Under the pieces are notes generated by a model, which searched no databases, was not told where the DNA came from, and was given only the letters and a program-made list of their open reading frames with translations. A DNA stretch of 64,000 bases from the NCBI RefSeq assembly GCF_003075035.1, contig NZ_QCZE01000007.1, positions 51,552 to 115,551 on the forward strand, in the 5' to 3' direction. Below are positions 14,390 through 23,363 of the stretch, piece by piece. Positions within the stretch are counted from its first letter, which is position 1; every line of letters starts with the position of its first letter. The translations under genes were made by a program, and so were the position numbers. This DNA comes from Zobellella maritima. Its GTDB lineage: Bacteria > Pseudomonadota > Gammaproteobacteria > Enterobacterales > Aeromonadaceae.

Positions 14390-14818
14390 TTAGCCCTCCA
14401 CTACCAGGCCCATGGACCGGGCAGTACCTTCGATACAACGAACACGGGCGTCCAGATCGGCACCGGTCATGTCCTGCAGTTTCACAGTTGCGATTTCTTC
14501 CAACTGAGCGCGGGTAATGGTACCCACCTTCTCTTTGTTGGGTTTACCGGAACCGGACTTGATGCCAGCCGCTTTACGCAGCAGGTAGGCCGCAGGCGGA
14601 GTCTTGGTTTCGAAGGTGAAGGAGCGGTCACTGTAGACGGTAATGATAACCGGAGTCGGTGAACCTTTTTCCAGGCTTTCTGTACGGGCGTTGAACGCCT
14701 TACAGAATTCCATGATGTTGACACCGTGCTGACCCAGAGCCGGACCAACGGGCGGACTCGGGTTAGCTGCACCGGCTGCAACCTGCAGCTTGATGTAGGC
14801 TTGTACTTTCTTGGCCAT
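14390..14818 (-). CDS. rplK: 50S ribosomal protein L11
   Basis: L11 (142 aa) forms the GTPase-associated centre with 23S rRNA and is needed for RelA activation. The product carries the proline-rich [21 protein letters not shown]-terminal region and the C-terminal RNA-binding [11 protein letters not shown] segment. It is the first gene of the rplK-rplA unit, with a promoter at 14899-14927. Length equals that of E. coli L11. Confidence 0.98.
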   Translation of the reverse strand: MAKKVQAYIKLQVAAGAANPSPPVGPALGQHGVNIMEFCKAFNARTESLEKGSPTPVIITVYSDRSFTFETKTPPAAYLLRKAAGIKSGSGKPNKEKVGTITRAQLEEIATVKLQDMTGADLDARVRCIEGTARSMGLVVEG

Positions 14819-14883
14819 TTGAAAAATACCTCGTGAATGGGTGATAGCGCCTCGGAGTCTTGCTCCTTATCGGCTCCCCAAAG

Positions 14884-14927
14884 TTAAAAGGGCGGCAAAT
14901 TGTAGTGATTTTTGCCGCCCTTCGCAA
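14884..14927 (-). promoter_or_regulatory. rplK promoter overlapping the nusG terminator hairpin
   Basis: On the minus strand, -35 TTGCGA (14922-14927) and -10 TACAAT (14899-14904) have an ideal 17-bp spacer. The 12-base arms AAGGGCGGCAAA (14911-14922 on the complement) and TTTGCCGCCCTT (14888-14899), followed by TTAA, form a terminator-like hairpin 27 bp after nusG. The spacer contains one arm and the -10 box sits at the loop edge, so promoter and terminator share the same bases. Confidence 0.8.
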
Positions 14928-14948
14928 GAGATGATGAGTGAAATTCGC

Positions 14949-15491
14949 TCAGCTCTTTTCTACCTGTCCAAACTCCAGCTCGACCGGGGTGGAACGACCG
15001 AAGATCAGCACGGATACCTTGACCCGGCTCTTCTCGTAGTCCACCTCTTCAACCACGCCGTTGAAGTCGGCAAAGGGCCCATCAGAGACCCGCACCACCT
15101 CACCCGGCTCGAACAGGGTCTTGGGTTTCGGCTTGTCGACCGCATCTTGCAAGCGATTGAGGATAGCATCGGCTTCTTTATCGGAAATGGGTGCCGGACG
15201 GTCGGAGGTACCGCCGATAAAGCCCATTACCCGGGGGATGCTGCGGACCAGATGCCAGGTGTCATCGTTCATCAGCATCTGCACCAGCACGTAGCCGGGG
15301 AAAAACTTGCGTTCGCTCTTGCGTTTTTGTCCGGCACGCATTTCCACCACTTCTTCGGTGGGTACCAGCACTTCGCCAAACTGATCTTCCATGCCGTGCA
15401 TCTTGATATGCTCGCGCAGGGACTTGGCTACGCGGGACTCATAACCGGAAAACGCCTGGACCACATACCAACGCATTCTTTGTTCAGACAT
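14949..15491 (-). CDS. nusG: Transcription termination/antitermination factor NusG
   Basis: NusG (180 aa) binds RNA polymerase through its NGN domain ([20 protein letters not shown]) and contacts Rho or ribosomal S10 through the C-terminal KOW domain. The KOW segment [20 protein letters not shown] is clear. It lies nine bases after secE in the usual secE-nusG pair. Length matches E. coli (181 aa). Confidence 0.98.
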   Translation of the reverse strand: MSEQRMRWYVVQAFSGYESRVAKSLREHIKMHGMEDQFGEVLVPTEEVVEMRAGQKRKSERKFFPGYVLVQMLMNDDTWHLVRSIPRVMGFIGGTSDRPAPISDKEADAILNRLQDAVDKPKPKTLFEPGEVVRVSDGPFADFNGVVEEVDYEKSRVKVSVLIFGRSTPVELEFGQVEKS

Positions 15492-15500
15492 GGTTTATCC

Positions 15501-15872
15501 TTATACTCCAGTAACCAGATTGACCAGCCATACCAGCAGGCCATCCAGCAAAAACAGGAACAGGCCCACCAACGCGGTGACAGCCAGCACGATCAGGGTA
15601 GTTTGAATGGCTTCCTGTCGGGTCGGCCAGACCACCTTGCGCATTTCCATGCGGGATTCACGGGCAAAGGCGAAAGAGCTTTTGCCTTTTTGGGTTTGAT
15701 AGGCAAGGAAGCCTGCAACGGCAACCGCCACCACTACCCCAGCAGCACGGATAAAGACGGCGAGATCACTGTAAAGATAATTGGCTACCACGGCTGCGGC
15801 CAGAACAATGAAAACCAGACCCCATAACAGGGAATCTTTGGCCCCGCCCTGGCTCTCGGTGTTTGCACTCAT
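15501..15872 (-). CDS. secE: Preprotein translocase subunit SecE
   Basis: This 123-aa membrane protein belongs to the SecYEG channel. Two N-terminal transmembrane segments (about 14-31 and 40-58) are followed by the amphipathic region EMRKVVWPTRQEA that clamps SecY, then the essential third segment (about 90-115). Three segments are the E. coli-type layout. Its neighbours are tRNA-Trp upstream and nusG downstream. Confidence 0.97.
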   Translation of the reverse strand: MSANTESQGGAKDSLLWGLVFIVLAAAVVANYLYSDLAVFIRAAGVVVAVAVAGFLAYQTQKGKSSFAFARESRMEMRKVVWPTRQEAIQTTLIVLAVTALVGLFLFLLDGLLVWLVNLVTGV

Positions 15873-15936
15873 AAGCTACCTGTTTAAAAACTTAAGTCTG
15901 TTACAGACGCAAAAGCCCCGCTGTTGGCGAGGTGGA

Positions 15937-16013
15937 TGGCAGGGGCGGAGGGACTCGAACCCCCAACCGTCGGTTTTGGAGACCGCCGTTCTACCAATTG
16001 GAACTACGCCCCT
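15937..16013 (-). tRNA. tRNA-Trp (CCA anticodon)
   Basis: The minus strand folds as a tRNA starting AGGGGCGTAGTTCCAATTGG, with loop CTCCAAA (anticodon CCA), T-arm GGGGGTTCGAGTCCCTC and encoded CCA end. The D stem is GTTC/GAAC, so position 24 is A. Closing pair 27-43 is a G-A mismatch and the D loop has one base more than in E. coli. It lies between tuf and secE, whereas E. coli keeps trpT elsewhere. Confidence 0.96.
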
Positions 16014-16019
16014 AATACA

Positions 16020-16046
16020 AGAAAGCCCCTATTATAGGGGCTTTCT
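16020..16046 (-). terminator. Hairpin after tuf
   Basis: Arms AGAAAGCCCCTAT (16020-16032) and its exact complement (16034-16046) around one base lie 19 bp past the tuf stop. The T-rich side (CTTTCT on either strand) is short, so termination before tRNA-Trp may be partial. Confidence 0.65.
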
Positions 16047-16065
16047 GATGCGATTGTAAGCGCAA

Positions 16066-17250
16066 TTAGTCGATGATTTTGGCTACTACGCCGGCACCAA
16101 CGGTACGGCCACCTTCACGGATAGCGAAGCGCAGACCTTCTTCCATCGCGATGGGAGCAATCAGGTTGACCACCATCTTGATGTTGTCGCCAGGCATAAC
16201 CATTTCAACGCCTTCCGGCAGTTCGATGGTACCGGTCACGTCAGTGGTACGGAAGTAGAACTGAGGACGGTAGCCTTTGAAGAACGGAGTATGACGGCCG
16301 CCTTCTTCCTTGGACAGTACGTATACTTCGGATTCGAAACCGGTGTGCGGGGTGATGGAACCCGGCTTGGCCAGAACCTGACCACGCTCAACGTCTTCAC
16401 GCTTGGTACCACGCAGCAGAACACCTACGTTCTCACCGGCACGACCTTCGTCCAGCAGCTTGCGGAACATTTCAACACCGGTACAGGTGGTCTTGGTGGT
16501 TTCTTTGATGCCCACGATGGCAACTTCTTCACCTACCTTGATGATACCGCGCTCAACACGACCGGTAACAACGGTACCACGGCCCTGGATGGAGAACACG
16601 TCTTCGATAGGCAGCAGGAAGGCACCGTCAACGGCACGCTCGGGCTCAGGGATGTAGGAGTCCAGGGCTGCAGCCAGCTCAATGATCTTCGGCTCCCACT
16701 CGGGATCGCCTTCCAGGCCTTTCAGCGCGGAACCCTGGATAACAGGGATGTCGTCGCCCGGGAAGTCGTACTCGGACAGCAGTTCGCGCACTTCCATCTC
16801 AACCAGCTCGAGCAGCTCTTCATCGTCAACCATGTCACACTTGTTCATGAACACAACGATGTAAGGTACACCTACCTGGCGGGCCAGCAGGATGTGCTCA
16901 CGGGTTTGCGGCATGGGGCCGTCGGTAGCGGCAACAACCAGGATGGCACCATCCATCTGGGCAGCACCGGTGATCATGTTTTTCACATAGTCGGCGTGGC
17001 CAGGGCAGTCAACGTGAGCGTAGTGACGGGTTTCGGTGTCGTACTCAACGTGAGAAGCGGCGATGGTGATACCACGGGCCTTTTCTTCAGGGGCGTTGTC
17101 GATCTGGTCGAAAGCGCGGGCGGCGCCACCAAACTGCTTAGCCAGGACGTTGGTGATGGCAGCGGTCAGTGTCGTCTTACCGTGGTCAACGTGGCCGATG
17201 GTACCAACGTTAACGTGCGGTTTGTTACGTTCAAATTTTTCTTTAGACAT
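16066..17250 (-). CDS. tuf: Elongation factor Tu
   Basis: EF-Tu (394 aa) is the GTPase that delivers aminoacyl-tRNA to the ribosome. G1 GHVDHGKT, G3 DCPGHADY and G4 NKCD motifs are all present, as is the conserved C-terminus [11 protein letters not shown]. Its place directly after the Thr-Tyr-Gly-Thr tRNA genes corresponds to tufB of E. coli. A second copy next to fusA is usual in gammaproteobacteria but lies outside this window. Confidence 0.98.
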   Translation of the reverse strand: MSKEKFERNKPHVNVGTIGHVDHGKTTLTAAITNVLAKQFGGAARAFDQIDNAPEEKARGITIAASHVEYDTETRHYAHVDCPGHADYVKNMITGAAQMDGAILVVAATDGPMPQTREHILLARQVGVPYIVVFMNKCDMVDDEELLELVEMEVRELLSEYDFPGDDIPVIQGSALKGLEGDPEWEPKIIELAAALDSYIPEPERAVDGAFLLPIEDVFSIQGRGTVVTGRVERGIIKVGEEVAIVGIKETTKTTCTGVEMFRKLLDEGRAGENVGVLLRGTKREDVERGQVLAKPGSITPHTGFESEVYVLSKEEGGRHTPFFKGYRPQFYFRTTDVTGTIELPEGVEMVMPGDNIKMVVNLIAPIAMEEGLRFAIREGGRTVGAGVVAKIID

Positions 17251-17348
17251 GCTCGTCCCTCTAACTGGTTTGGTGGTGAGCTATACCACGCGAATCGCAA
17301 GTAGGAAGTATATAACAAAAAAGGCTTGAGGGTGCCGGGGTAAAGAAG

Positions 17349-17424
17349 TGGTGCTGATACCCAGATTCGAACTGGGGACCTCACCCTTACCAAGGGTGCG
17401 CTCTACCGACTGAGCTATATCAGC
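17349..17424 (-). tRNA. tRNA-Thr (GGT anticodon)
   Basis: The minus strand gives GCTGATATAGCTCAGTCGG and the anticodon stem-loop CCCTTGGTAAGGG, with an encoded CCA end (76 nt). It is the last tRNA before tuf, corresponding to thrT of E. coli. Confidence 0.97.
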
Positions 17425-17427
17425 ATC

Positions 17428-17502
<75 letters not shown>

Positions 17503-17572
17503 AAAACTCTTTACTTTGAACAACCGTCAAACCGCTTTATTCCAGGAAGGTCAGATAACCTGCCTGTAAATT

Positions 17573-17657
17573 TGGTGGAGGGAGCTGGATTCGAACCAGC
17601 GAAGGCTGAGCCGTCAGATTTACAGTCTGATCCCTTTGGCCACTCGGGAACCCCTCC
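17573..17657 (-). tRNA. tRNA-Tyr (GTA anticodon)
   Basis: An 85-nt class II tRNA with GGAGGGGTTCCCGAGTGG, anticodon stem-loop GACTGTAAATC, a long variable arm and encoded CCA. It corresponds to tyrU in the conserved Thr-Tyr-Gly-Thr array. Confidence 0.97.
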
Positions 17658-17666
17658 AAATTTTCA

Positions 17667-17742
<76 letters not shown>

Positions 17743-17757
17743 ACAAGAGCGAGGCGA

Positions 17758-17787
17758 ATTCTAGGGCAAGGACTTGGGTGGATGCAA
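17758..17787 (-). promoter_or_regulatory. Predicted promoter of the tRNA-tuf operon
   Basis: On the minus strand -35 TTGCAT (17782-17787), an 18-bp spacer and -10 TAGAAT (17758-17763) are followed by a GC-rich discriminator TCGCCTCGC, a feature of stringently controlled stable RNA promoters. An A/T-rich run lies upstream (about 17798-17812), as expected for an UP element. Confidence 0.7.
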
Positions 17788-18009
17788 CACCTTTGGTTCA
17801 AGTTTTTTATTTCGCCGGCCTGTTCGTGCAAAAAACCGCCAATAACGGTCACTCCGGATAGTTCGCCGGGCCATATGTCCCCCGTCTCAAACGCACGGCA
17901 CTGTTGTTGTGACCGTAAATCCTCAAAAATTCATTAAGGTGCCGACAAGCCTGTCTTGTTCATCATTCAACCATGGTGTATCGTCCTCGGGCTAATACAG
18001 GACTCGCCC

Positions 18010-18951
18010 ATGAAGATAGATAACAACTCGCCCTATCTGGCCTTTTCCCGTGAAACCTGGTCAGAGCTGCGTGATGCGGTGCAATTACCATTGACGGAAA
18101 TTGAGCTCAAACGCCTGCAGGGCATGAACGATAAAGTATCACTGGATGAAGTCAGGGACATTTATCTGCCCCTCTCCCGCCTGCTGAACCTCTATATCAA
18201 GGCCAAACAAAGGCGTAACAGGGTACTGGATCAATTCCTGGGCAAAGATCCCCATCATGTCCCCTATGTAATCAGCATCGCCGGCTCGGTGGCCGTGGGC
18301 AAGAGTACCACGGCGCGTATTCTGCAGGCCTTGCTTGAGCGCTGGCCACAGCACCCCAAGGTTGCCCTGGTGACCACAGACGGCTTCCTCTATCCCAATG
18401 CGGTACTGGAGCAACGGGGACTAATGCAGAAGAAGGGGTTCCCCCAGTCCTATGATATTCGCCGCCTGGTCCAGTTCGTGTCCGAGATCAAATCCGGCAA
18501 GCCAAGGGTGACGGCTCCCGTCTATTCCCACCTGTTCTACGACATAGTGCCGGATCGGGAAACCGTGGTGGAGCTACCGGATATCGTGATTATCGAGGGG
18601 CTGAACGTGCTGCAGAGCGGCATGGATTATCCCCATGAGCCCCACCGGGTATTCGTCTCTGACTTTGTTGATTTTTCAATCTTCGTGGATGCAGATGAAC
18701 GGCTGTTGAAAACCTGGTACGTGGAGCGCTTCCTCAAGCTGCGCTCCGGGGCCTTTACCGATCCCGATTCCTACTTCAAGCACTACGCCCAGCTGTCCGA
18801 GGAAGAAGCGGTGGCCGTCGGCAGCCGTATCTGGCAGGAAATCAACTACAAGAACCTGAAACAAAATATTTTACCCACCAAAGACAGGGCCGAGCTAATC
18901 CTGACCAAGGGCCGGGACCATGGGGTGGAAAAGATCTGGCTGAAGAAGTAA
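18010..18951 (+). CDS. coaA: Type I pantothenate kinase
   Basis: CoaA phosphorylates pantothenate, the first and feedback-controlled step of coenzyme A synthesis. The P-loop [16 protein letters not shown] begins near residue 95, and [16 protein letters not shown] is typical of the family. The frame is open from 17956, but ATG 18010 gives [14 protein letters not shown], aligning with the known N-terminus and yielding 313 aa (E. coli 316). It is transcribed away from the tRNA-tuf operon and converges on birA. Confidence 0.96.
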   Translation: MKIDNNSPYLAFSRETWSELRDAVQLPLTEIELKRLQGMNDKVSLDEVRDIYLPLSRLLNLYIKAKQRRNRVLDQFLGKDPHHVPYVISIAGSVAVGKSTTARILQALLERWPQHPKVALVTTDGFLYPNAVLEQRGLMQKKGFPQSYDIRRLVQFVSEIKSGKPRVTAPVYSHLFYDIVPDRETVVELPDIVIIEGLNVLQSGMDYPHEPHRVFVSDFVDFSIFVDADERLLKTWYVERFLKLRSGAFTDPDSYFKHYAQLSEEEAVAVGSRIWQEINYKNLKQNILPTKDRAELILTKGRDHGVEKIWLKK

Positions 18952-18962
18952 ATCCGGGATGG

Positions 18963-18993
18963 GGGATTCGGGACTGACCCAGTCCCGAATCCC
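18963..18993. terminator. Hairpin between convergent coaA and birA
   Basis: Thirteen-base arms GGGATTCGGGACT (18963-18975) and its complement (18981-18993) enclose GACCC, 11 bp after the coaA stop and just before the birA stop. The position suggests a bidirectional terminator, although neither side has a strong T-run. Confidence 0.55.
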
Positions 18994-18996
18994 GAG

Positions 18997-19974
18997 TCAC
19001 AAATCCCCAGTGTTGCCGCGCAGTGAGATTTCCCCTCCCAGGAAACGTCTGATTTCCCCGCTCTCCAATTCCAGCAACAGGGCTCCCTGCTCCTCGATAC
19101 CCCTGGCGATACCATGAATTTCCTGCTCGCCCATCAATACCCGCACCGGTTTGCCGTTGAAATAGTCCAGCCGGTTCCACTGCTCCCGAAAGTCCGCTAT
19201 GCCGTTGGCCTCGAAACGGGTCAGATACTCCTGTAAATAGCGGACCAGGGTCACCACCAGGCGGTTACGATCGGTCACCGGGGCCAGCTCGGCCAGTTCG
19301 GCCCAGGGCTGATCGATGCGTTGCTGCTGCTCACGGGGCAGCACCAGATTGAGCCCCATGCCGATCACCAGATGGCAGGGACCACCGGCGGTCCCGGACA
19401 TTTCCACCAGTATGCCCGCCAGTTTGCGTCCGTTCAGATATAAATCATTGGGCCACTTTAGCTGCACACCGGTAAAGCCTTCCGCCGCCAGGGCCTCGAC
19501 CACGGCGATACCCACCACCAGGCTCAGGCCCATGGCTGCCGCCATGCCCTGATCCATGCGCCAGTACATGCTCATGATCAGCTGGCCGCCAAAGGGGGAT
19601 ATCCAGGTGCGGCCTCTCCGGCCACGCCCGGCGGTCTGGCATTCGGCCAGGCAGACATCACCCTTGTCGAGACGCTCGATTGACTCCATCCAGTACTGAT
19701 TGGTCGAACCGATCACCGGGACACATTCCACCCGACCCGGCGCCAGTGCCCGGGCCAGGCGTTCGGGATCCAGTAACTGCAGTGGTACCGACAGCCGATA
19801 GCCCCTGCCGCTAACACTGTAGATATCCAGGCCCAGCGCCTTCAGCGCCTGTACATGCTTGCTGACCGCAGCCCGACTGATGGCAAGCCGTTCGCCCAGC
19901 TGCTCTCCGGAATGAAACTGGCCGTCGGCCAGTTGGCTGAGCAGCGCTTCCCGCAGCGGGGTCAGGACAGACAT
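18997..19974 (-). CDS. birA: Bifunctional biotin-protein ligase and biotin operon repressor
   Basis: BirA (325 aa) makes biotinyl-AMP, attaches biotin to the acetyl-CoA carboxylase carrier protein and represses bio genes. An N-terminal winged helix (about 20-60, LGERLAISRAAVSKHVQALK) precedes the ligase domain with GRGRRGRTWISPFGG and KWPNDLYLNGRKLAGIL. The DNA-binding domain shows it is the repressor type. Its start overlaps the murB stop by 13 bp, the conserved murB-birA pair. Confidence 0.96.
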   Translation of the reverse strand: MSVLTPLREALLSQLADGQFHSGEQLGERLAISRAAVSKHVQALKALGLDIYSVSGRGYRLSVPLQLLDPERLARALAPGRVECVPVIGSTNQYWMESIERLDKGDVCLAECQTAGRGRRGRTWISPFGGQLIMSMYWRMDQGMAAAMGLSLVVGIAVVEALAAEGFTGVQLKWPNDLYLNGRKLAGILVEMSGTAGGPCHLVIGMGLNLVLPREQQQRIDQPWAELAELAPVTDRNRLVVTLVRYLQEYLTRFEANGIADFREQWNRLDYFNGKPVRVLMGEQEIHGIARGIEEQGALLLELESGEIRRFLGGEISLRGNTGDL

Positions 19975-20996
19975 GACAGTACCTCGTCCAGGTTGGTTTC
20001 CCCCTTATCATCCAGGATGCGCACTTCCGGCTCCAGACGCACGCCGAACTGCTGCTCGACCCGCTCGCGCACCAGCTCGGCCAGACGGATCAACTGCTCG
20101 GCGGTGGCGCCGCCATGGTTGACCAGTACCAGCGCCTGTTGGCTGTGGACACCTGCACTCCCCACCCGAGTGCCTTTCAGCCCGGCCTTGTCGATCAGCC
20201 AACCGGCGGCCAGCTTGGCCAGGCCGGGCTCGGCCGGAAACACCGGCATACCGGGCCAGGCGGCCTGCAAGGCGTGCGCCTGAGCCAGGCTGACCTTGGG
20301 GTTTTTGAAAAAGCTGCCGGCATTGCCCAGCACCTTGGGGTCAGGCAACTTGGACCTACGGGTCGCGCATACTTGTTCGAAAATCTGCCGGGGGGCGGCC
20401 TGCTCACCCAGCTCCGCGAGCGGACCATAGCCGGTGCGGGGCTGCCAGTTCTTGGGCAGCCGCAGGGTCACGCTCAGGATCAGATGGTGTTTGGCCTGGT
20501 GCTTGAATACGCTGTCCCGGTAGCCAAACACACAATCGGCGGCGGACCAGTGCACCAGCTCCCCCGTATGCCAGTCAAGGCTCTCTACCTGCTCGCAGTA
20601 CTGGGCCAACTCGACACCATAGGCACCAATGTTCTGGATCGGTGAAGCGCCGACGGTACCGGGGATCAATGCCAGGTTTTCCAGTCCGGGCATCTGCTGC
20701 TCCAGGGTCCAGCACACCAGCTGGTGCCAAATTTCTCCCCCTTCAACCTTGAGCAGCCAGGCATCGTTCGTTTCCGTCACCGCTATGCCCTTGAGCCGGT
20801 TGACCAGCACCAGGCCATGGAATGGCGCGGTAAGCAGCAGATTGGAGCCCTCCCCCAGGATCAACAAGGGTTCATCCTGTCGCGCTTGCCACAGGCTGAA
20901 TAATTGTTCCCTTTGCTCCACCACCACCAGCCTGTCGGCGGTTTGGGTCAGACCAAAGGTATTGTAGGGGGCAAGGGATGCCTGAGTGAGCAACAT
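19962..20996 (-). CDS. murB: UDP-N-acetylenolpyruvoylglucosamine reductase
   Basis: MurB (344 aa) reduces enolpyruvyl-UDP-GlcNAc to UDP-MurNAc using FAD and NADPH in the cytoplasm. FAD-binding GEGSNLL, IPGTVGASPIQNIGAYG, the catalytic serine in GNAGSFFKNP and the C-terminal glutamate in LEPEVRI are all present. It is the E. coli-like type I form. It leads the murB-birA operon. Confidence 0.97.
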   Translation of the reverse strand: MLLTQASLAPYNTFGLTQTADRLVVVEQREQLFSLWQARQDEPLLILGEGSNLLLTAPFHGLVLVNRLKGIAVTETNDAWLLKVEGGEIWHQLVCWTLEQQMPGLENLALIPGTVGASPIQNIGAYGVELAQYCEQVESLDWHTGELVHWSAADCVFGYRDSVFKHQAKHHLILSVTLRLPKNWQPRTGYGPLAELGEQAAPRQIFEQVCATRRSKLPDPKVLGNAGSFFKNPKVSLAQAHALQAAWPGMPVFPAEPGLAKLAAGWLIDKAGLKGTRVGSAGVHSQQALVLVNHGGATAEQLIRLAELVRERVEQQFGVRLEPEVRILDDKGETNLDEVLSCLS

Positions 20997-21203
20997 GATG
21001 GAGTATCCTGAATAAACGCCGCGTCAGTGTACCCCAAGTGCCGGGTCGGGTTAAGTCATCCCTTGGCGGCGTGCACCTTCCGGGCGCACCTATTTTTGCC
21101 GGGGTGTAAAAGTGATTTGCCGGTCGGGGCAGACAGACCAGCTTGACCACTCCGGTGGTTTCGCCGAGATTATCCCCTGATTCAGGACCAGGAAAACAAC
21201 ACC

Positions 21204-21614
21204 ATGAGCAGAGCAGACACCGAACGGCTGATCGCCGACTATTACCAGGCCTTTAACGACGGCGACATGGATACCTTTCTCAATCTGCTGACCGATGATG
21301 TGCAGCACGACATCAACCAGGGTGGACGAGAGGTCGGCAAGGCCGCCTTCGCGGCCTTTATGGAACGCATGAACCGCAACTACCGGGAGCGCCTGGTCGA
21401 CATCCAGATCATGGCCAATGCGGATGGCACCCGGGCCGCCGCCGAATTTGTGGTTCTGGGCGAATACCTGGTGACCGATGAAGGCCTGCCCGAGGCACGC
21501 GGCCAGCAATACCGACTGCCTGCCGGTGCCTTCTTCGAGCTGCGCGACAACAAGGTTGCCCGTATCAGCAACTACTACAATCTCAACGACTGGGTAGCCC
21601 AGGTCAGCGCCTGA
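21204..21614 (+). CDS. SnoaL-like / ketosteroid isomerase-related protein
   Basis: This 136-aa protein has the NTF2/SnoaL small alpha+beta barrel pattern: an N-terminal helix (ADTERLIADYYQAFNDGD), MDTFLNLLTDDVQHDIN, and a C-terminal GAFFELRDNKVARISNYYN strand pair. Such proteins range from isomerases to hydrolases and binding proteins, so no reaction can be assigned. Its TGA overlaps the ATG of the next gene by one base. It therefore belongs to a three-gene operon with a GNAT protein and a nitrilase-type hydrolase. An SD-like AGGA precedes the start. Confidence 0.85.
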   Translation: MSRADTERLIADYYQAFNDGDMDTFLNLLTDDVQHDINQGGREVGKAAFAAFMERMNRNYRERLVDIQIMANADGTRAAAEFVVLGEYLVTDEGLPEARGQQYRLPAGAFFELRDNKVARISNYYNLNDWVAQVSA

Positions 21615-22222
21615 TGAGCAGCTCCGTACAACTCCTTACGGTTACCGGCCAGGGTCTGACGCCCTGGCTGGAACGGCTGGCCGGGCTGCGTATCCGGGTG
21701 TTCCGCGACTTTCCCTACCTCTATGACGGTAGCCTGGACTACGAAGCCGAGTACCTGAGCACCTATACCCGCACCGAGACCAGCGTCTGCGTGCTGGCGC
21801 TCGATGGCGAGCAACTGGTCGGGGCCTCTACCGGGCTGCCGCTGTGTCATGAGATGGAGGCCTTTCAGCGTCCCTTTATCGCGCAGGGAATGGCGGTCGA
21901 GCGCGTCTTCTACTGCGCAGAGTCCGTGCTGTTGGCCGCCTATCGGGGTCAGGGCATCTACCGGGCTTTCTTCGACGGACGCGAGGCCCACGCCCGCCGG
22001 CTGGGCGGCCTTGCTTACTCGGCATTCTGCGCCGTTGAGCGGTCGGCCGACCACCCGTTACGCCCCGCCGGCTACCAACCCCTGGAGCCGATCTGGCGGC
22101 ACTTCGGTTATCGGCCCGAACCCGGCCTCAGCACCCACTTCGGCTGGAAGGATATCGATCAGCCGTCAGAGACCGACAAGGCCATGCAGTTTTATCTTAA
22201 ACGACTGGACACCGCATCATGA
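21614..22222 (+). CDS. GNAT-family N-acyltransferase
   Basis: The 202-aa product has a GNAT layout: an N-terminal LRIRVFRDFPYLYDG segment, a central beta strand SVCVLALDGEQLVGAST, and the acetyl-CoA loop region around ESVLLAAYRGQGIYRAFFDGRE. The R-G-Q-G-I-Y part matches the pyrophosphate-binding motif. It overlaps both neighbours by one and four bases. GNAT domains are found fused to carbon-nitrogen hydrolases in other bacteria, which fits joint action with the next gene. The substrate is unknown. Confidence 0.82.
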   Translation: MSSSVQLLTVTGQGLTPWLERLAGLRIRVFRDFPYLYDGSLDYEAEYLSTYTRTETSVCVLALDGEQLVGASTGLPLCHEMEAFQRPFIAQGMAVERVFYCAESVLLAAYRGQGIYRAFFDGREAHARRLGGLAYSAFCAVERSADHPLRPAGYQPLEPIWRHFGYRPEPGLSTHFGWKDIDQPSETDKAMQFYLKRLDTAS

Positions 22223-23094
22223 CTCCTCCCCTTCGTCTGGCCTGTGCCCAGTACCAGATCGATTTCCTGCCGGACTGGACCGCCTATGAACGCAAGATCC
22301 GCCGCCTGGTGGCGGAGGCGGTCGAGCGGGACGCCAACTTCCTGCTGTTTCCGGAATACTTCAGCATGGAACTGGCTTCCCTGTTTGAAGAACCGGTCTA
22401 CCGCTCACTCCATGGCCAGCTGGAGGCCATGCAGGACCTGCTGGCTGATTTCAAGACCCTGTTCGGCGCCCTTGCCCGGCAATACAAGCTGCACATACTG
22501 GCCGGTACCTTCCCGGTTCGCCAGCCAGACCAGAGCTACCGCAACCGTGCCTACCTGTTCCGTCCCGACGGCAGTGACGACTGGCAGGACAAGCTGCAGA
22601 TGACGCGCTTCGAGAACGAACAATGGCAGATCGACGCGGGTACCGAGCTCAAGGTGCTGGATACCGCCTTCGGCAAGGTAGGCGTGGCCATCTGCTATGA
22701 CAGCGAATTTCCCCTGCTGGCCCGCCGCCAGGTCGAGGCCGGCGCCAACCTGATCCTGGTGCCGAGCTGTACCGACACCCAGGCAGGCTTCAACCGGGTA
22801 CGTATCGGTTGCCAGGCCAGGGCACTGGAAAACCAATGTTTCGTGGCCCAGTCTCCGACCATAGGGACGGCCCCCTGGTCGGAAGCGGTGGACGTCAATA
22901 CCGGTCGGGCCGCCATCTATACCCCGGTGGACTACGGCTATCCGGACGACGGCGTGCTGACCATGGGCGAGCCCGAACAAGCCCAGTGGGTGGTGGCCGA
23001 ACTGGATCTGGACGCCCTGGCCGAAGTCAGGGCCAAGGGTCAGGTGTTCAACCACAGGGACTGGGACGGGCAGCTGCGGTTTGAGACCACCTAA
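22219..23094 (+). CDS. Carbon-nitrogen hydrolase (nitrilase superfamily)
   Basis: This 291-aa enzyme carries the nitrilase triad: glutamate E46 in LLFPEYFS, lysine in DKLQMTRFE and nucleophilic cysteine in VGVAICYDSEFP. Members hydrolyse amides or nitriles; the branch cannot be set by eye. The four-base ATGA overlap with the GNAT gene indicates coupled translation. It is the last gene of the operon; the following 269 bp hold a repeat element and no gene. Confidence 0.88.
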   Translation: MTPPLRLACAQYQIDFLPDWTAYERKIRRLVAEAVERDANFLLFPEYFSMELASLFEEPVYRSLHGQLEAMQDLLADFKTLFGALARQYKLHILAGTFPVRQPDQSYRNRAYLFRPDGSDDWQDKLQMTRFENEQWQIDAGTELKVLDTAFGKVGVAICYDSEFPLLARRQVEAGANLILVPSCTDTQAGFNRVRIGCQARALENQCFVAQSPTIGTAPWSEAVDVNTGRAAIYTPVDYGYPDDGVLTMGEPEQAQWVVAELDLDALAEVRAKGQVFNHRDWDGQLRFETT

Positions 23095-23200
23095 TTAAGC
23101 ATCTCGCCATATCTGGCGGTCGCTAGAAACAATCCCTGTTGCCTCTTGTTAACACCTGATTTGGCTGTGGATAGCACAAACAGGCAATATCGGTACATCA

Positions 23201-23287
23201 AGGAGGACGAAGCGATCTGCTCCACCGACCTTCTGTTTCAGGGACGAAACAGAGAGCGTATATGGATGTATCCATAGCGAGTCGGTG
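23201..23287 (-). repeat. Dispersed hairpin repeat, copy 2 (inverted)
   Basis: The tail AGGAGGACGAAGCGATCTGC (complement of the tail in copies 1 and 5) leads into an outer stem CACCGAC (23223-23229) pairing with GTCGGTG (23281-23287). Two inner hairpins lie between: CTGTTTC/GAAACAG with loop AGGGAC (23233-23252), and TATGGAT/ATCCATA (23261-23276). Stem sequences differ from the other copies while loop and flank are kept. Confidence 0.7.
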
Positions 23288-23363
23288 CGCGGGCCCTTTG
23301 GCCGATTTATACTCTGTAGCGAGAATTGGCAATCTGCCGGGACAGTTATCAGATTGATATCAC

